Source: Diospyros lotus
Lineage: Eukaryota > Streptophyta > Magnoliopsida > Ericales > Ebenaceae
Direction of reading: 5' to 3'
Assembly: GCF_014633365.1 (NCBI RefSeq)
Contig: NC_068349.1
Span: 24,318,753 to 24,382,752 of the forward strand
Length of the DNA: 64,000 nucleotides
This document shows, in pieces, positions 22,971-35,669 of the stretch; the stretch's first letter is position 1; each line of letters begins with the position of its first letter. Below the pieces are notes generated by a model. It was not told where the DNA came from, did no database searches, and worked only from the letters and a program-made list of their open reading frames with translations. Position numbers and translations under genes: made by a program.

Positions 22971-24311
22971 ATGGATGAGATCATGCCTTCCTCCACCATT
23001 CAGCAGCGCCTCAAATTACTTGTTGATAGTGGAAGCCAGTGGTGGGACTATGCCATCTTCTGGCAAGCGAGGAAAGATAGAAACGGGCCTTTTGTTCTCT
23101 CGTGGGGTGATGGCTACTTCCGGGGACACGACCAATATTCCAAATCCGGCTTTGAGTTGGAGAGGAGGAAGGCATCCGGTGGAATTCAGGCACTTTTTGG
23201 TGACAATTCGGACACCGACGGCCTTATCGACGGCAGTGGCGGCGGCGGCGATGTCACTGATCCGGAGTGGTTCTACATGGCGTCCTTGAACAAGTCGGTG
23301 GCCTCCGGAGAGGACCTTCTTCACAGGACTTATATTTCCACCGGTTACGTGTGGCTGGCCGGCGAGCATCAGCTGAAATTCTATAACTACGAGAGGGCAC
23401 AAGAAGCCTATGCGCATGGCATTCAAACTCTGGTTTGTATTTCGACTCCACTCGGCGTAGTTGAAATGGGTTCCTCGCATATAATCAAAGAGGACTGGGG
23501 ATCGATGCAACTGGCCAAGTCCCTCTTCGCCTCCCAACATGCCGGCGGCGACCATCCCGGCCAGATTCCATTCTTCAGCGATTCGGGGATCAACCCGGAA
23601 GAGGCCTTCGAAGAGAAGCAGCTCGACGGGAGCATGATGAAGAGGTCATCGTCGTCCAATTCGGGGCCTTCTACTTTTGAAGAAACTTCATTCCCAAAAT
23701 CAAGCATGAGCATCCGATCCAAGAAGAGGGGGAGGAAGCCGGCGACCGGCCGGGAAACGCCGATAAACCACGTGGAGGCGGAGAGGCAGCGGAGGGAGAA
23801 GCTGAACCACCGATTCTACACGCTTCGGAGCGTCGTCCCGAACGTGTCGAGGATGGACAAGGCATCTTTACTCGCGGACGCAGTGGCATACATCAAAGAG
23901 CTGAAAGGGAAGATAGAAGAGCTGGAGGCCAAACTGCGAGCCAAACCCCAGCAAGAGCATCCGGCGAGAATCTATAATATTATTCCGGACGCGTATGACA
24001 ACCAGAGCACGTCGGTGACGATGGAGCAGTGCTCGGGGCTATCTTCGTCGAGCTACGGGATGGTTCCGCTGGAAGTGGACGTGAAGATAATGGGATCGGA
24101 AGGGATAGTCCGGGTGCAGTGCCGGGACGTGAACTGCCCGCCGGCGAGACTGATGAATGTGCTGAGAGAGCTGGAGTTTCAAGTTCACAACGCCAGCGTG
24201 TCCAAGGTGAAGGAGCTAATGCTTCAAGACGTTGTGGTTCGGATACCTGAAGGGTCGCTCCGGAGCGAGAAGGCCTTGAGAGCCGCCATTATTACAAGGT
24301 TGCAGAAATAA
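22971..24311 (+). CDS. MYC-type bHLH transcription factor (bHLH14/MYC2-like), intronless
   Basis: An uninterrupted 446-codon frame encodes a plant MYC-type bHLH factor, a nuclear DNA-binding regulator of jasmonate-type responses in its best-known relatives. Residues about 8-190 form the bHLH-MYC N-terminal domain ([49 protein letters not shown]), which in MYC2 relatives contacts JAZ repressors and Mediator. A basic stretch KKRGRKP (251-257) suits a nuclear signal. The bHLH spans about 264-313, with H267, E271 and R275 at the E-box/G-box contact positions, and runs into a short leucine-rich coiled segment (to about 323). The C-terminal 365-446 resembles the ACT-like dimerisation fold of this family. 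The length and lack of introns suit subgroup IIId/IIIe; it is much shorter than MYC2, mainly in the linker. ATG 22971 is chosen because MDEIMPSS begins just before the conserved domain. Activator versus repressor role cannot be read from sequence. Confidence 0.95.
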   Translation: MDEIMPSSTIQQRLKLLVDSGSQWWDYAIFWQARKDRNGPFVLSWGDGYFRGHDQYSKSGFELERRKASGGIQALFGDNSDTDGLIDGSGGGGDVTDPEWFYMASLNKSVASGEDLLHRTYISTGYVWLAGEHQLKFYNYERAQEAYAHGIQTLVCISTPLGVVEMGSSHIIKEDWGSMQLAKSLFASQHAGGDHPGQIPFFSDSGINPEEAFEEKQLDGSMMKRSSSSNSGPSTFEETSFPKSSMSIRSKKRGRKPATGRETPINHVEAERQRREKLNHRFYTLRSVVPNVSRMDKASLLADAVAYIKELKGKIEELEAKLRAKPQQEHPARIYNIIPDAYDNQSTSVTMEQCSGLSSSSYGMVPLEVDVKIMGSEGIVRVQCRDVNCPPARLMNVLRELEFQVHNASVSKVKELMLQDVVVRIPEGSLRSEKALRAAIITRLQK

Positions 24312-24312
24312 A
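24307..24312 (+). terminator. Possible polyadenylation signal overlapping the stop codon
   Basis: AATAAA overlaps the TAA stop of the bHLH gene. Position this close to the stop makes it a weak candidate; the T/A-rich stretch at 24330-24360 could also guide 3'-end formation. Confidence 0.25.
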
Positions 24313-25413
24313 CAGGACAGGCCTGTAAAATATATTTCTTATAAATTCTAAATTCCAAAACTTCAACTTTCAATGGATCCCAGTTGCCATTTCAGTTTTA
24401 ATTAGCCTTTCTTCAATCCAGTTGCAGCAGCAGGTTGCTAGAATCCGGATCGAATTTTTGGCTAGCTGTATCTTAACAGTTAATTTTGGTTACATTTTAA
24501 GGATCTGCATTTACATATACATTTATATATATGCTAATAATTATCTGTGCCAATTAAGTTATTATTACATGATGATGTTGTAGCGTAGCTAGCTAGTTTA
24601 GGACTGGAAGAAACTCCATACACGACGACCAGAGTTCGGATTTCTAGTCATACAAATTAAGTTTTCAATCGTGTGTTGCAGTTGGACGGAGAATTTTTGA
24701 CAAAAATGAACAACGCGTACGTTCGACAAGTTAGTGCTTAATTACAAGAACACATCCTTGCTTAGCTAGAGCCACTTTGAGGATGTGCACGTGGTTTTGA
24801 GTCATAATTAGATACTACACTAGCAAGTGCATTTCTCACATGAAATAATACTAAATAGTTTAGCAGTTCCCACAATCTAAACACACCACCTAAGCTAGGT
24901 AGCTAGTTACTAACTAGTAAGTTTTGAGGACGTGGGTTCTGAGCCATAGTTGGTTCTGAATGTTGTATTGGATGAATGTGTCAAATTTGTCATTAGTAGT
25001 AGTGGTATTAATGGTAATGGAACAACGTTGGCAGCAATGAATGCTATCCTCGTCTCTCAATATAACCTTAATCGTCAAAATCCCCATTAACTCTTATGAT
25101 TTTATGTGTTAGAACCTTTAAATGATTCAACACCTATATAAAATTTAAATTATATAGTAGAATTGAAGTGAATCCCAATTCATCTCGATAAAATTGATAG
25201 AATCCTGAGTTGGACAACGATTTTACCGATTTCAACTTTCATGTACAAAAATGTTAGAGATGCCCTAACCAACATAATATTAATTATAATTCGAGGGATG
25301 CCCTCTATCTCTACTGATGTACTAGGAAAAATTAAGCCAATACCTGATCAAAGGTGGGCCCCAATATGACTGAAGAAAGAGAGAGCAAAGCACCATGTGG
25401 AAGAATAAGAAGA
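24313..25413. other. Intergenic DNA downstream of the bHLH gene
   Basis: No open frame of note and no repeat ends were seen. It presumably includes the 3' untranslated region of the bHLH gene in its first few hundred bases. Confidence 0.55.
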
Positions 25414-25590
25414 CCCACTCGGCATAACCGAGTGGGGGGGACCACTCAGTTATGCCGAGTGGGTGCCCCAGCTCGGCTATGTTGAGGGGTGCCCCGGTTG
25501 GGGCATAACCGAGTGAGGGGTCACTTAGTTATGCCGAGTGACTCCTTAGCCCGGCTATTTTCATGGCCCACTCAGAGAAGACCGAGTGGG
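25414..25590. repeat. Hairpin-forming repeat cluster (CACTCGG...CCGAGTG)
   Basis: CCCACTCGGCATAACCGAG at 25414 begins a 22-bp arm whose inverted partner (25442-25463, ending TATGCCGAGTGGG) matches with one difference, around a 6-base loop. A second, weaker hairpin of the same words lies at 25503-25545, and CCGAGTGGG recurs near 25581-25589. No protein is encoded; the source element is unknown. Confidence 0.75.
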
Positions 25591-27660
25591 CTTCCTCTCG
25601 TCACCGTACTCCTAGCCGAATGGGTTTTGAAACCCTTGAAATGGGTTGCGAAATCTTCGGAACGGGCTGAGAATCTCTCGCCGTGATTGTCGCGTGGCCC
25701 CTATGTAACACCCGGTGTTATGAGAATGAGAATGGAAGTGAGAAAATTCCAAAAATACCCTTGAGAATGTGAAAGATTTTGAGATTAAGGGTACCTTATG
25801 AGATGGGTATTTTGGTAATTTGGATAGTGAAGTCCAATAAAAAGGGTATTTTGGTAAATTAGAAATAATTCCTATGTGAATTAGGTGAGTAAGTGAATTA
25901 AATCCCAATTTTGTATTTATGTGGAGATATGGGATTAATAATTCACAAAGTATATTTTGGTAATTTTGGAATTAATTCCATAGAGGAATTTAATTATGGA
26001 ATATTGGGAAAATGGTGGATATTCTATTATTTATGAAAATAATTATATTTTTTCCTAAATTGGTGGATAATTGTGGTGATGCCACATGGATGGTGGAGAT
26101 GGAAGCTTGGAAGCTAAGGTTAATGTCTAAAGGTGACACTTGGCAAAGTCTTGTTCAAGTATAAATGTGGTGATTTAATTAAATGCAAAAGAAAATTATT
26201 TTAGTCTTTCAAACATTTAATGAGAGGCATGATTATATGGATTAAAGAAAATCCAAAAGAAAATGGTAAATGATCACCATTAAGGTTTGGAAAATATGGA
26301 GATTTTATTAAATGAGAAAGAAAGCAATTATGTCTTTCAAGGCTTGTCTTGAAATTAGTCCAAATTAAATAAATAGAAAAGAAATCCATTTATGGGACTT
26401 GATCCAATGGTGGTGGATGGCTCTTGAAAATCCAAAGGCTTAGATTTAAAAAGAAAGGAGCATATGGATTGTGCTTTCTTGTGTTTTCTCCAAGAGAGAA
26501 GACTTGTTTATTGAAATGGATGGTTGAGATTTAGTTTTCTCTTGAGCACATGGATTGTGCCTTTAATGAATGACTTAGATTCATTCTTGAAATATGGAAA
26601 ACTAGTATAAAATGGCAAGTGTGGAAGACTTGTCTCCCTTTGGCCATTTGGAGAAAGAAATGAAGAAGGGAAGAAAGAAAGAAGGATAAGGAAGTCTCCC
26701 ATGGAAGAAAAGTGAAGAAGAAGAAGTAAGGGATTCAAGGTAAGCTTTATTCCTTCTTCTCTTTATTTAAATATGCTTGAATGTAAAGTGAGTTTTAGTT
26801 TGAATGCCATCTTAGATGGGAGAAGAGGAAGATGGAAGCTCTCTTGAAATGAAGATTTGAAGATTCAAGAAGAGGTAAGGGATGGCCCCATGGGAGGGTG
26901 GCCTTGCAATATGTTGTAAGTATGTTTCATAAATGTATATGTTGAATTTGACATGTTCTTTTATGTTCATGAGACTTATAACCATAGGTTAATTTGGGAA
27001 CATGGTTGAAATGGTGGGTTGATGCCTCTAACTTTGGAGGGTTGTGAGGACAAAGAAACCTAGCCACACTTGCATGCATTTGGCATCATATAATCTTGTT
27101 ATGTTCATATTTATTTGGCATTGCACCCTTATTGAGCTTAATAGCTCATGAGATTTTTACCCTCACATATAGGTTGTGGAATCTTGGAAAAAAAATCAAG
27201 ACAAGGTGGAATGGCTTATGGAAGCATGGAATTGAAGATTCAAGTGTATTGTATGGTTTAGGCTAGCCTATTTTGTTGCTCTTAATTTATGTAATGTAAT
27301 GTATTGGGTTGGCAATGGCTGGTTAAAGCCTAAGATCATGTGTGTATTTTATATTTGGGAGTGTTTGATTTTATTTTAAAATGAGATATTGGCTTATTGT
27401 TTGAAGGGCCTAAGTAAGGATGTAAATTTCTCATTTGGCATGAGTTGTAGGAAGCATCAAAGGGGTTAAATGAGATGGTTTTTATTAAAAATGTGATGCT
27501 TGGGGGTGCTAAATTTTGGAAGGAAAAATCTGGAAATTTTTGGGTTAGAAGGGCCCAAGGAAAAAAAAAGAAAAAAAAAAGGGAAAAGCGAAGTGGCAGC
27601 AGCCGGGTGTAGCCGGGGCCCGTAGGGGGCCACAGTGGGGGCAGCAGGCGCTGGGCGCAC

Positions 27661-29093
27661 TGTTAGGAACCGGGAAACCGTGAAGATATGATTCTGCCTT
27701 GATTGATCCGTAGAGCCGCAAACACGAACTCCTCCAAGTCGGTCCACACGATCGGCCGTTTCCACGAACGCCTTGAGTAATGCTAGTAACCCTAGGCGCC
27801 TCCAATGAGAGATCCGAATTTCTCCTTATTTTTCCAGCTTCTTAAGTGGCCTATTTATAGAGTTAAAACCCTAATTATGCCTTTGGAAAAACCCTAAACG
27901 ATTTAGGTCTGGCCCATAATCATATTGGGCCGTATCTCTCTTTTAATTTGTGGAACGGACTCGACCCAAGTGTGTGACCCCTTAGGTCCACCATTGGGCT
28001 AGATGTAGGGCCAATTCTATTGGGCTATATGAAGGCCCAACTCCTTAGAATAATTAAACTCTTTTAATTAAACTTATGGGCTTCATAATTAACTCATCTC
28101 ATGGGCTTCTTAATTAAACTCTTTAATTAATAGTTTTAGAATTAATCATATTAATTCTAAAACCCTACATATCATGGTTAACGTCTAGCAACATGCCATG
28201 AACGCCTAGCCAACGATGAAAAACACGGACCTTTTCGATTGCAATTACCGTACAGTAAAATCCTTTCATCAACTATGTCCCGATTGAATTTAGGGTATGG
28301 TTTTATAACGAAACCCTAGTCATTCAATAACTATGTATCCATTCCAGATTTATAACTTGTTCGATGAAATCAAAACACCTTTTGATTTCCATCTCACCTT
28401 GGCCAAGGATTTCCTTAGTTATGAAATCATCGGAATACATAGGACATCTTCTCATCTTGTCGATAAGTGATGAATCCTATTTCGACATTCACAAGCCTTC
28501 ATATGTGATAAGGTTATGCCTAGTGATAATTTGTTAATGACTCCATTGGAATCCAAAAAAGAACCAAAGCGTAACCAGTCAAATATAAGACTACCATGAT
28601 GTCTCAAGTCTAAGGACCAATCTGCACTACTGCAACATAGAAATTCCAATTCGACAATCAACAATTACCATTAGGAATTCTGTAGCGGGTCAGTTCAGTG
28701 TACTTATTCTTATAATAAGCACCCACATATATGCACTAGTGTCCACACACCAATGTCTATGAAACAAGACATTCTCCTAATTGAGCATGCATCATATATG
28801 CTAGTCTATCCGAGTTATTAGTGTCCAATCCTAATAACTCTATGACTAGGAACATTTAAGATCAAGGCTTATAAGGAATATGTTTCATGATCGTCATCTC
28901 TATGCACGACCATATTCCATGAGCCTATTTGATCTATGGACTTTGTCAAGAGTGGAAATAATAAAGTCAACCATCAATGACAAATAAAACATAATGCCTT
29001 ACAATAATAATTGATTGAAGATAAAGAGTCACAATGGAAAAATATGATCAATTATATGTAAATATAATTGGCTTGTGGGGCATAACTCTAACA
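27661..29093 (-). repeat. 3' LTR of the copia element
   Basis: On the minus strand it starts TGTTAGAGTTATGCCCC at 29093 and ends GTTCCTAACA at 27661. It aligns end to end with 34238-35669. It is the 3' LTR because the purine-rich tract lies immediately upstream on the minus strand. Confidence 0.95.
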
Positions 29094-29108
29094 ATCTCCC
29101 ACTTGCCC
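29094..29108 (-). other. Polypurine tract of the copia element
   Basis: The minus strand reads GGGCAAGTGGGAGAT directly before the 3' LTR. AAGTGGGAGATTGTTAG is the usual join in plant copia elements and primes plus-strand DNA synthesis. Confidence 0.85.
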
Positions 29109-32100
29109 TAAAGCCAATTTCCCATGTATCTTAAGCCCATCTTCTCAAGATGACGTTCAAAAACTTGTTGTGATAATGGTTTCGTAAGGGGATCTGCTAC
29201 ATTCTCCGCTGATGCAACCTTCTCCATTTTGATGTCACCACGGCCAATTATCTCACGGATTAAATGAAATCTCCGCAATATGTGTTTGGATCTTTGATGG
29301 GACCTTGGTTCCTTTGCTTGAGCAATTGCACCATTGTTATCACAGTAAACTAGAACTGGATCAACAATAGTAGGAACCACTCCCAATGCTGAGATAAAAT
29401 TTCTCATCCAAACTGCTTCCTTTGCAGCATCAGATGCTGCAATATATTCAGCCTCAGTGGTAGAATCTGCAGTAGTTTCTTGTTTGGAACTCTTCCAACA
29501 AACTGCTCCACCATTAAGGGTGAATACATAACCAGACACTGATTTTGAGTCATCTACATCAGACTGAAAACTTGAATCCGTAAAGCATTCCAATTTCAGT
29601 TCACCTCCTCCATATACCATGAAAGTGTCTTTTGTCCTTCTCAAGTACTTAAGAACTCCTTTCACAGCTATCCAATGCTCCTCACCTGGATTAGACTGAT
29701 ATCTGCTTGTGACACTCAAAGCATGTGCAACATTAGGTCTAGTGCATAGCATAGCATACATTATGCTACCTATGGCAGAAGCATAGGGTATAGATGCCAT
29801 TCTTTTCCTCTCCTCTGGAGTCTTTGGAGACATAGACTTGGAGAGAGAAATCTCATGGCGCATTGGAAGAAATCCTCTTTTAGATCCTTCCATGTTAAAC
29901 CTTTTTAACATTTTATCTATATACATTGATTGGGACAATCCAAGCATCCTTTTTGATCTATCTCTATAGATCTTAATCCCCAAAATGTAAGATGCTTCGC
30001 CCAAATCTTTCATGGAGAAATTAGTAGATAACCAGGCTTTTTGTTGCTTGTAACATACCTACATCATTCCCAATGAGTAGTATGTCATCAACATAAAGCA
30101 CCAGAAAAGTGACTGCACTCCCACTAACCTTCTTATACACACATGGTTCATCCAAGTTTCTGATGAAATCAAACAATTTGATTGTCTCATCAAAACGAAT
30201 GTTCCAACTCCGGGAAGCTTGTTTTAGTCCATAAATGGACCTTTGAAGCTTGCAGACTTTCTGCTCATTTCCATTGGATATGAATCCCTCTGGCTGTACC
30301 ATATAAATATCCTCCTTAATGTCACCATTAAGGAAGGCTGTTTTCACATCCATTTGCCATATCTCATAGTCATAATATGTGGCTATGGCAAGTAAAATCC
30401 GAATGGATTTAAGCATCGCAACTGGTGAAAAGGTTTCTTCAAAATCAATACCTTGAGTTTGAGTGTAACCCTTTGCCACCAAACGAGCTTTATAAGTCTC
30501 TACTTTTCCATCAACTCCAAGCTTTCGCTTGTAGATCCATTTACAGCCAATAGGTACAATACCTTCAGGAGGATCCACCAAAGTCCATACTTTGTTAGAG
30601 TACATGGAATCCATTTCGGATTTCATAGCTTCTTTCCAATTTCCCGAGTCGATATCAGATATCGCCTCCTTGTAGGTTCTTGGATCCTCATCCAATAGAA
30701 GGTTATCTTCATTACCTTCAACTAAGAAACCATACCTATCAGGAGGTCTCGTGATCCTTTGGGATCTACGAGGAGATTGTGTACTTTGAGGTTCAAAGTT
30801 GTTTTCTGCTTCCACCTGTGGGATAATAGTTTGTGATTCTTGAATTTCTTCAAGATCTATCATATTGCCATTATTCCCATCTAATAGGAATTCTTTTTCT
30901 AGAAAAGTGGCATTCCTTGAAACAAACACCTTTTGTTCAAGGGGATGATAGAAATAATATCCAATTGATTCTTTTGGATATCCCACAAACTTACACTTAG
31001 TGGATCTAGTATCCAACTTATCTCCCACTGTTTTCTTAACATAGGTAGGACATCCCCATATTCTTAAATATTTGTAACTGGGTGTCTTACCAAACCACAT
31101 CTCATATGGTGTCTTAGGCACTGATTTAGAGGGAACTCTATTCAGTAAATGGGCAGCTGTCTCAAGAGCATAGCCCCAAAAGGATAAAGGAAGATCAGCG
31201 AAACTCATCATGGATCTCACCATATCTAATAGGGTTCGATTCCTACGTTCAGAAACTCCATTGAGTTGTGGTGTTCCTGGTGGAGTCCACTGGGAGAGAA
31301 TCCCATTCTCTTTAAGATGATCAATGAATGCAGTACTCAAGTATTCCCCCCCTCGATCAGATCGAAGGACCTTAATACTTTTTCCTGTTTGTTTTTCTAC
31401 TTCATTCTTGAATTCTTTGAACTTTTCAAAGGCTTCTGACTTGTGCTTCATAAGGTATACATAGCCATACCGTGAGAAATCATCGGTGAAAGTAATGAAG
31501 TATGAAAAACCACCTCTTGCACTAACATTTAGTGGCTCACAGACATCTGAATGGATCAAATCCAATAGGTTAGATGCACGCTCCACTTATCCAACAAATG
31601 GAGATTTCGTCATCTTTCCTTTAAGACATGATTCACAAGTTGGAAGTGACTGTAAGTCAAACAAGTTCAATAACCCATTTTTAACCAACTCATTTATCCT
31701 GTCTTTGGAAATATGACCTAATCTCAAATGCCACATGTAAGCATAATTTTGATCATCAGCCTTTCTTTTGTTACTTTGTTGTAGACAAATCATGGAATCT
31801 TTAGTTTGAACAGAATACAAATTATTTGATAATGCACCAGTACCATATAAAAAACCATTTTTGAAAATAGAACAAACTCCATTTGCTATTGAAAAATTAA
31901 AACCTTCCTTGTCCAAAACAGGAACAGAAATAATGTTCTTAATAATGTCTGGCACATAAAAACAGTCATTCAAAACTAACTTTATTCCAGATTCTAAAAC
32001 TAAATAAACTGTCCCTATGGCTATAGCAGCAACTCTTGCTCCATTCCCAAGCCATAGAGAAGCCTCATCTTTATCTAGCCTCTTGCTTGTTGTCATCAAC

Positions 32101-33026
32101 TGCAAATCATTGCAAATATGACTACCACATCCGGTATCTAATACCCAAGAAGCATCATTAACTGAAAGGTTAATTTCAACAAAGTACATACCTGAATCAG
32201 AACGTTTCTGTTTCAGTTCTGCAAGATAAGTCTTGCAATTCCTTTTCCAGTGCCCAAGCTTTCCACAATGGAAGCAATTTCCTTTCTCTGACTGACTTGG
32301 CTTTGCTTTCTTAACTCCACCCTTTGGCTTTGTCTTCCCCTTTTGAGAACTCTTCTCCTTTCCTTGCTTTGACCAATTCTTCTTTGGTTTAGAGGAATGT
32401 GAGGAACCAATGAGCATGACAGGTTTATCCTTCTTCATTGTCATTTCAGCAATCTTCAACATGTTAAGCAACTCAGGAAGAGTAGTTTCAAGCTTATGCA
32501 TATTGAAGTTCATGACAAAATGATCAAATGAATCAGGAAGAGATTGTAAAATAAGATCTACATATAGATCATTATCCATGACAACACTGAAAGACTCAAG
32601 CTTTTCAATAAGGCTTATCATCTTCAATACATGAGTATTGACAGATTCAGTATCCGTCATACGGGCCCTGAAAAGCTCCTTTGAGATCTGATATCTCACA
32701 TGTCTAGTTTGCTCACCATACAACTCTTGTAGGTGCAAATGAATCTCTGCTGCATGCTCCATTTTCTCATGCTGCTTTTGCAGCTCATTTGACATCGATG
32801 CCATCATATAGCAACGAGCCTGAAGATCATCATCTTTCCACTTCTGCCAAGTGGTAAGTTCCTCTGGCGTGGATGCCTCTGAAACTTTTTCAGGTGGGGC
32901 CTTATCCATAACATATGTTATTTTTTCGGAATCCAAAACAATTTTGAGATTCCTAAGCCAATCCAGATAATTGGGACCTGTCAACTTGTTAGTGTCTAGC
33001 AAACCTGCAAGTGGATTCTTGGCCAT
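29108..33026 (-). pseudogene. Copia gag-pol polyprotein with one stop and one frameshift
   Basis: The likely start is ATG at 33026 (MAKNPLAGLLDTNKLTG), 14 codons inside the longer open frame. Gag comes first, with zinc knuckle CFHCGKLGHWKRNC at 32278-32237. Protease DTGCGSH follows near 32130. The integrase HHCC region is at about 31735-31620 (HLRLGH and CESCLKGK). Integrase catalytic residues lie in HSDVCEP, RSDRGGEY and GVSERRNRTLL. Reverse transcriptase has FLNGDIKEDIYMVQPEGF and YVDD (30095-30084), and RNase H has AEYIAAS near 29450. A TAA stop (31589-31587) sits between the integrase zinc region and the core. An extra A in an A-run (plus T-run 30038-30042) shifts the frame just after YVDD. 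With only two lesions it was intact recently, but it cannot now make a full polyprotein. Confidence 0.92.
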
Positions 33027-34224
33027 TTTTGATTTCACAAATCTGCAAATATAAACATGATCATACATTTAAACATTCAATCAATTACATTCACATATGA
33101 TTAAGGACTTTTGTGTCATAAGTGATACTCCCACTATTTTAATCAAATCTTAGCACCCTCAAAATAAGATTTGGAAAGCTTAAATACATAGGCTTTCTAG
33201 TGGGCTTGAGACCCAATTAGAATTACCATAAACTCAAATAATATCGAAGCTCTTATAGTAATTTTAAAAGGTAGGCAACTCTTACCAATTACATCTCATG
33301 TAACCCTCAAAACTATTTTGCCTCATATTTGCATAAACTCAAATACTATTGAAGCTCTTATGCAAAACATGTTAAGTCAAACCATCATCAATCACAAGTG
33401 TGATAAATAGAGATACCCCCAAATAATATTGACGATAGTATTTCTACTTTATCACCTAATGTACATCAACATGTGTAACATATAATATAGATTGCCATAC
33501 TTAGTATGCCCCAAATGATATTGGCGATGCATATTAAACATTTAAAACCTAATATTATATGCCAATGATGAAAGGCTATGGAGAAATTAAACTCTTTTGA
33601 TTTCCCCATTCATGACTTAAAATTCATTCTTAAAACAATTTTAAGCGAGGGGTTTTAATCTATCATATATATCTTATTACATGCATTTAACACATTGCAT
33701 AATCAATACATCATAAGCATGCATCTAATACACAATGATATCAAAATGTTATAAGCATGTATCTTAAAATTAATAAAACTATCTCAAGCAATGAAGATAG
33801 CAATTGAATACAAGTTAAAGGACATCTAAACAAAACAGTTTTTCAGCTTTTGCATATCTTATGCACATAACAGATTATGTTCCACCCTATACAGATTATG
33901 TTCCACCCTAAACCGAACAGCATTGTGATGATATACATATTGATGGTAAGGGTTTATGATATGATATAATCAATGCAACAATTATAAGTTTCCTAACACA
34001 TTAAAAACTGATTACTAAGCCTTTTAATCTACCATCTTAGGATGCTTTTCGATACATAAATACATCATTTAGACATGGCAGAATCGATAATCAAAACTGA
34101 TTCGTTACTGCTATTCCGATTTATCAAAAGTAATGACAGATTTCACCACGATTACATTGCCAGAAAATGATGATAAAATCAGAATATATCTAACGAAATC
34201 ATCAAAGGTTCGAGATAACCTGTC
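33027..34224 (-). other. Leader of the copia element
   Basis: Untranslated AT-rich sequence between the primer site and the gag start. It contains a 21-bp direct repeat around ACAGATTATGTTCCACCCTA (about 33872-33912). No gene is seen. Confidence 0.75.
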
Positions 34225-34236
34225 GCTCTGATACCA
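34225..34236 (-). other. Primer binding site of the copia element
   Basis: The plus strand GCTCTGATACCA is TGGTATCAGAGC on the minus strand, complementary to initiator Met-tRNA, one base from the inner end of the 5' LTR. Confidence 0.92.
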
Positions 34237-34237
34237 C

Positions 34238-35669
34238 TGTTAGGAACCGGGCAACCGTGAAGATATGATTCTGCCTTGATTGATCCGTAGAGCCGCAAAC
34301 ACGAACTCCTCCAAGTCGGTCCACACGATCGGCCGTTTCCACGAACGCCTTGCGTAATGCTAGTAACCCTAGGTGCCTCCAATGAGAGATCCGAATTTCT
34401 CCTTATTTTTCCAGCTTCTTAAGTGGCCTATTTATAGAGTTAAAACCCTAATTATGCCTTTGGAAAAACCCTAAACGATTTAGGTCTGGCCTATAATCAT
34501 ATTGGGCCGTATCTCTCTTTTAATTTGTGGAACGGACTCGACCCAAGTGTGTGACCCCTTAGGTCCACCATTGGGCTAGATGTAGGGCCAATTCTATTGG
34601 GCTATATGAAGGCCCAACTCCTTAGAATAATTAAACTCTTTTAATTAAACTTATGGGCTTCATAATTAACTCATCTCATGGGCTTCTTAATTAAACTCTT
34701 TAATTAATAGTTTTAGAATTAATCATATTAATTCTAAAACCCTACATATCATGGTTAACGTCTAGCAACATGCCATGAACGCCTAGCCAAAGATGAAAAA
34801 CACGGACCTTTTCGATTGCAATTACCGTACAGTAAAATCCTTTCATCAACTATGTCCCGATTGAATTTAGGGTATGGTTTTATGACGAAACCCTAGTCAT
34901 TCAATAATTATGTATCCATTCCAGATTTATGACTTGTTCGATGAAATCAAAACACCTTTTGATTTCTATCTCACCTTGGCCAAGGATTTCCTTAGTCATG
35001 AAATCATCGGAATACATAGGACATCTTCTCATCTTGTCGATAAGTGATGAATCCTATTTCGACATTCACAGGCCTTCATATGTGATAAGGTTACGCCCAG
35101 TGATAATTTGTTAATGACTCCATTAGAATCCAAAAAGAACCAAAGCGTAACCAGTCAAATATAAGACTACCATGATGTCTCAAGTCTAAGGACCAATCTG
35201 CACTACTGCAACACAGAAATTCCAATTCGACAATCAACAATTACCATTAGGAATTCTGTAGCGGGTTAGTTCAGTGTACTTCTTCTTATAATAAGCACCC
35301 ACATATATGCACTAGTGTCCACACACCAATGTCTATGAAACAAGACATTCTCCTAATTGAGCATGCATCATATATGCTAGTCTATCCGAGTTATTAGTGT
35401 CCAATCCTAATAACTCTATGACTAGGAACATTTAAGATCAAGGCTTATAAGGAATATGTTTCATGATCGTCATCTCTATGCACGACCATATTCCATGAGC
35501 CTATTTGATCTATGGACTTTGTCAAGAGTGGAAATAATAAAGTCAACCATCAATGACAAATAAAACATAATGCCTTACAATAATAATTGATTGAAGATAA
35601 AGAGTCACAATAGAAAAATACGATCAATTATATGTAAATATAATTGGCTTGTGGGGCATAACTCTAACA
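34238..35669 (-). repeat. 5' LTR of the copia element
   Basis: On the minus strand it starts TGTTAGAGTTATGCCCC at 35669 and ends GTTCCTAACA at 34238. The minus-strand TATA box CTATAAATAGG lies at 34437-34427. It is nearly identical to 27661-29093. Confidence 0.95.

Larger units (their letters stand above)
27661..35669 (-). mobile_element. Complete Ty1/copia retrotransposon, minus strand
   Basis: An 8009-bp element with two LTRs of about 1.43 kb, flanked by a perfect CGCAC duplication (27656-27660 and 35670-35674). On the minus strand the order is LTR, Met-tRNA primer site, leader, gag, protease, integrase, reverse transcriptase, RNase H, polypurine tract, LTR, which is the copia order. By eye the LTRs differ at about 20 positions, so the insertion is fairly recent. 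The coding region has one stop and one frameshift. The solo LTR at 3064-4486 belongs to the same family. Confidence 0.95.

Noticed and set aside
23016..23555. 179-codon frame antisense to the bHLH gene
   Set aside because: It is a shadow of a GC-rich coding region; the plus-strand protein has clear conserved domains.
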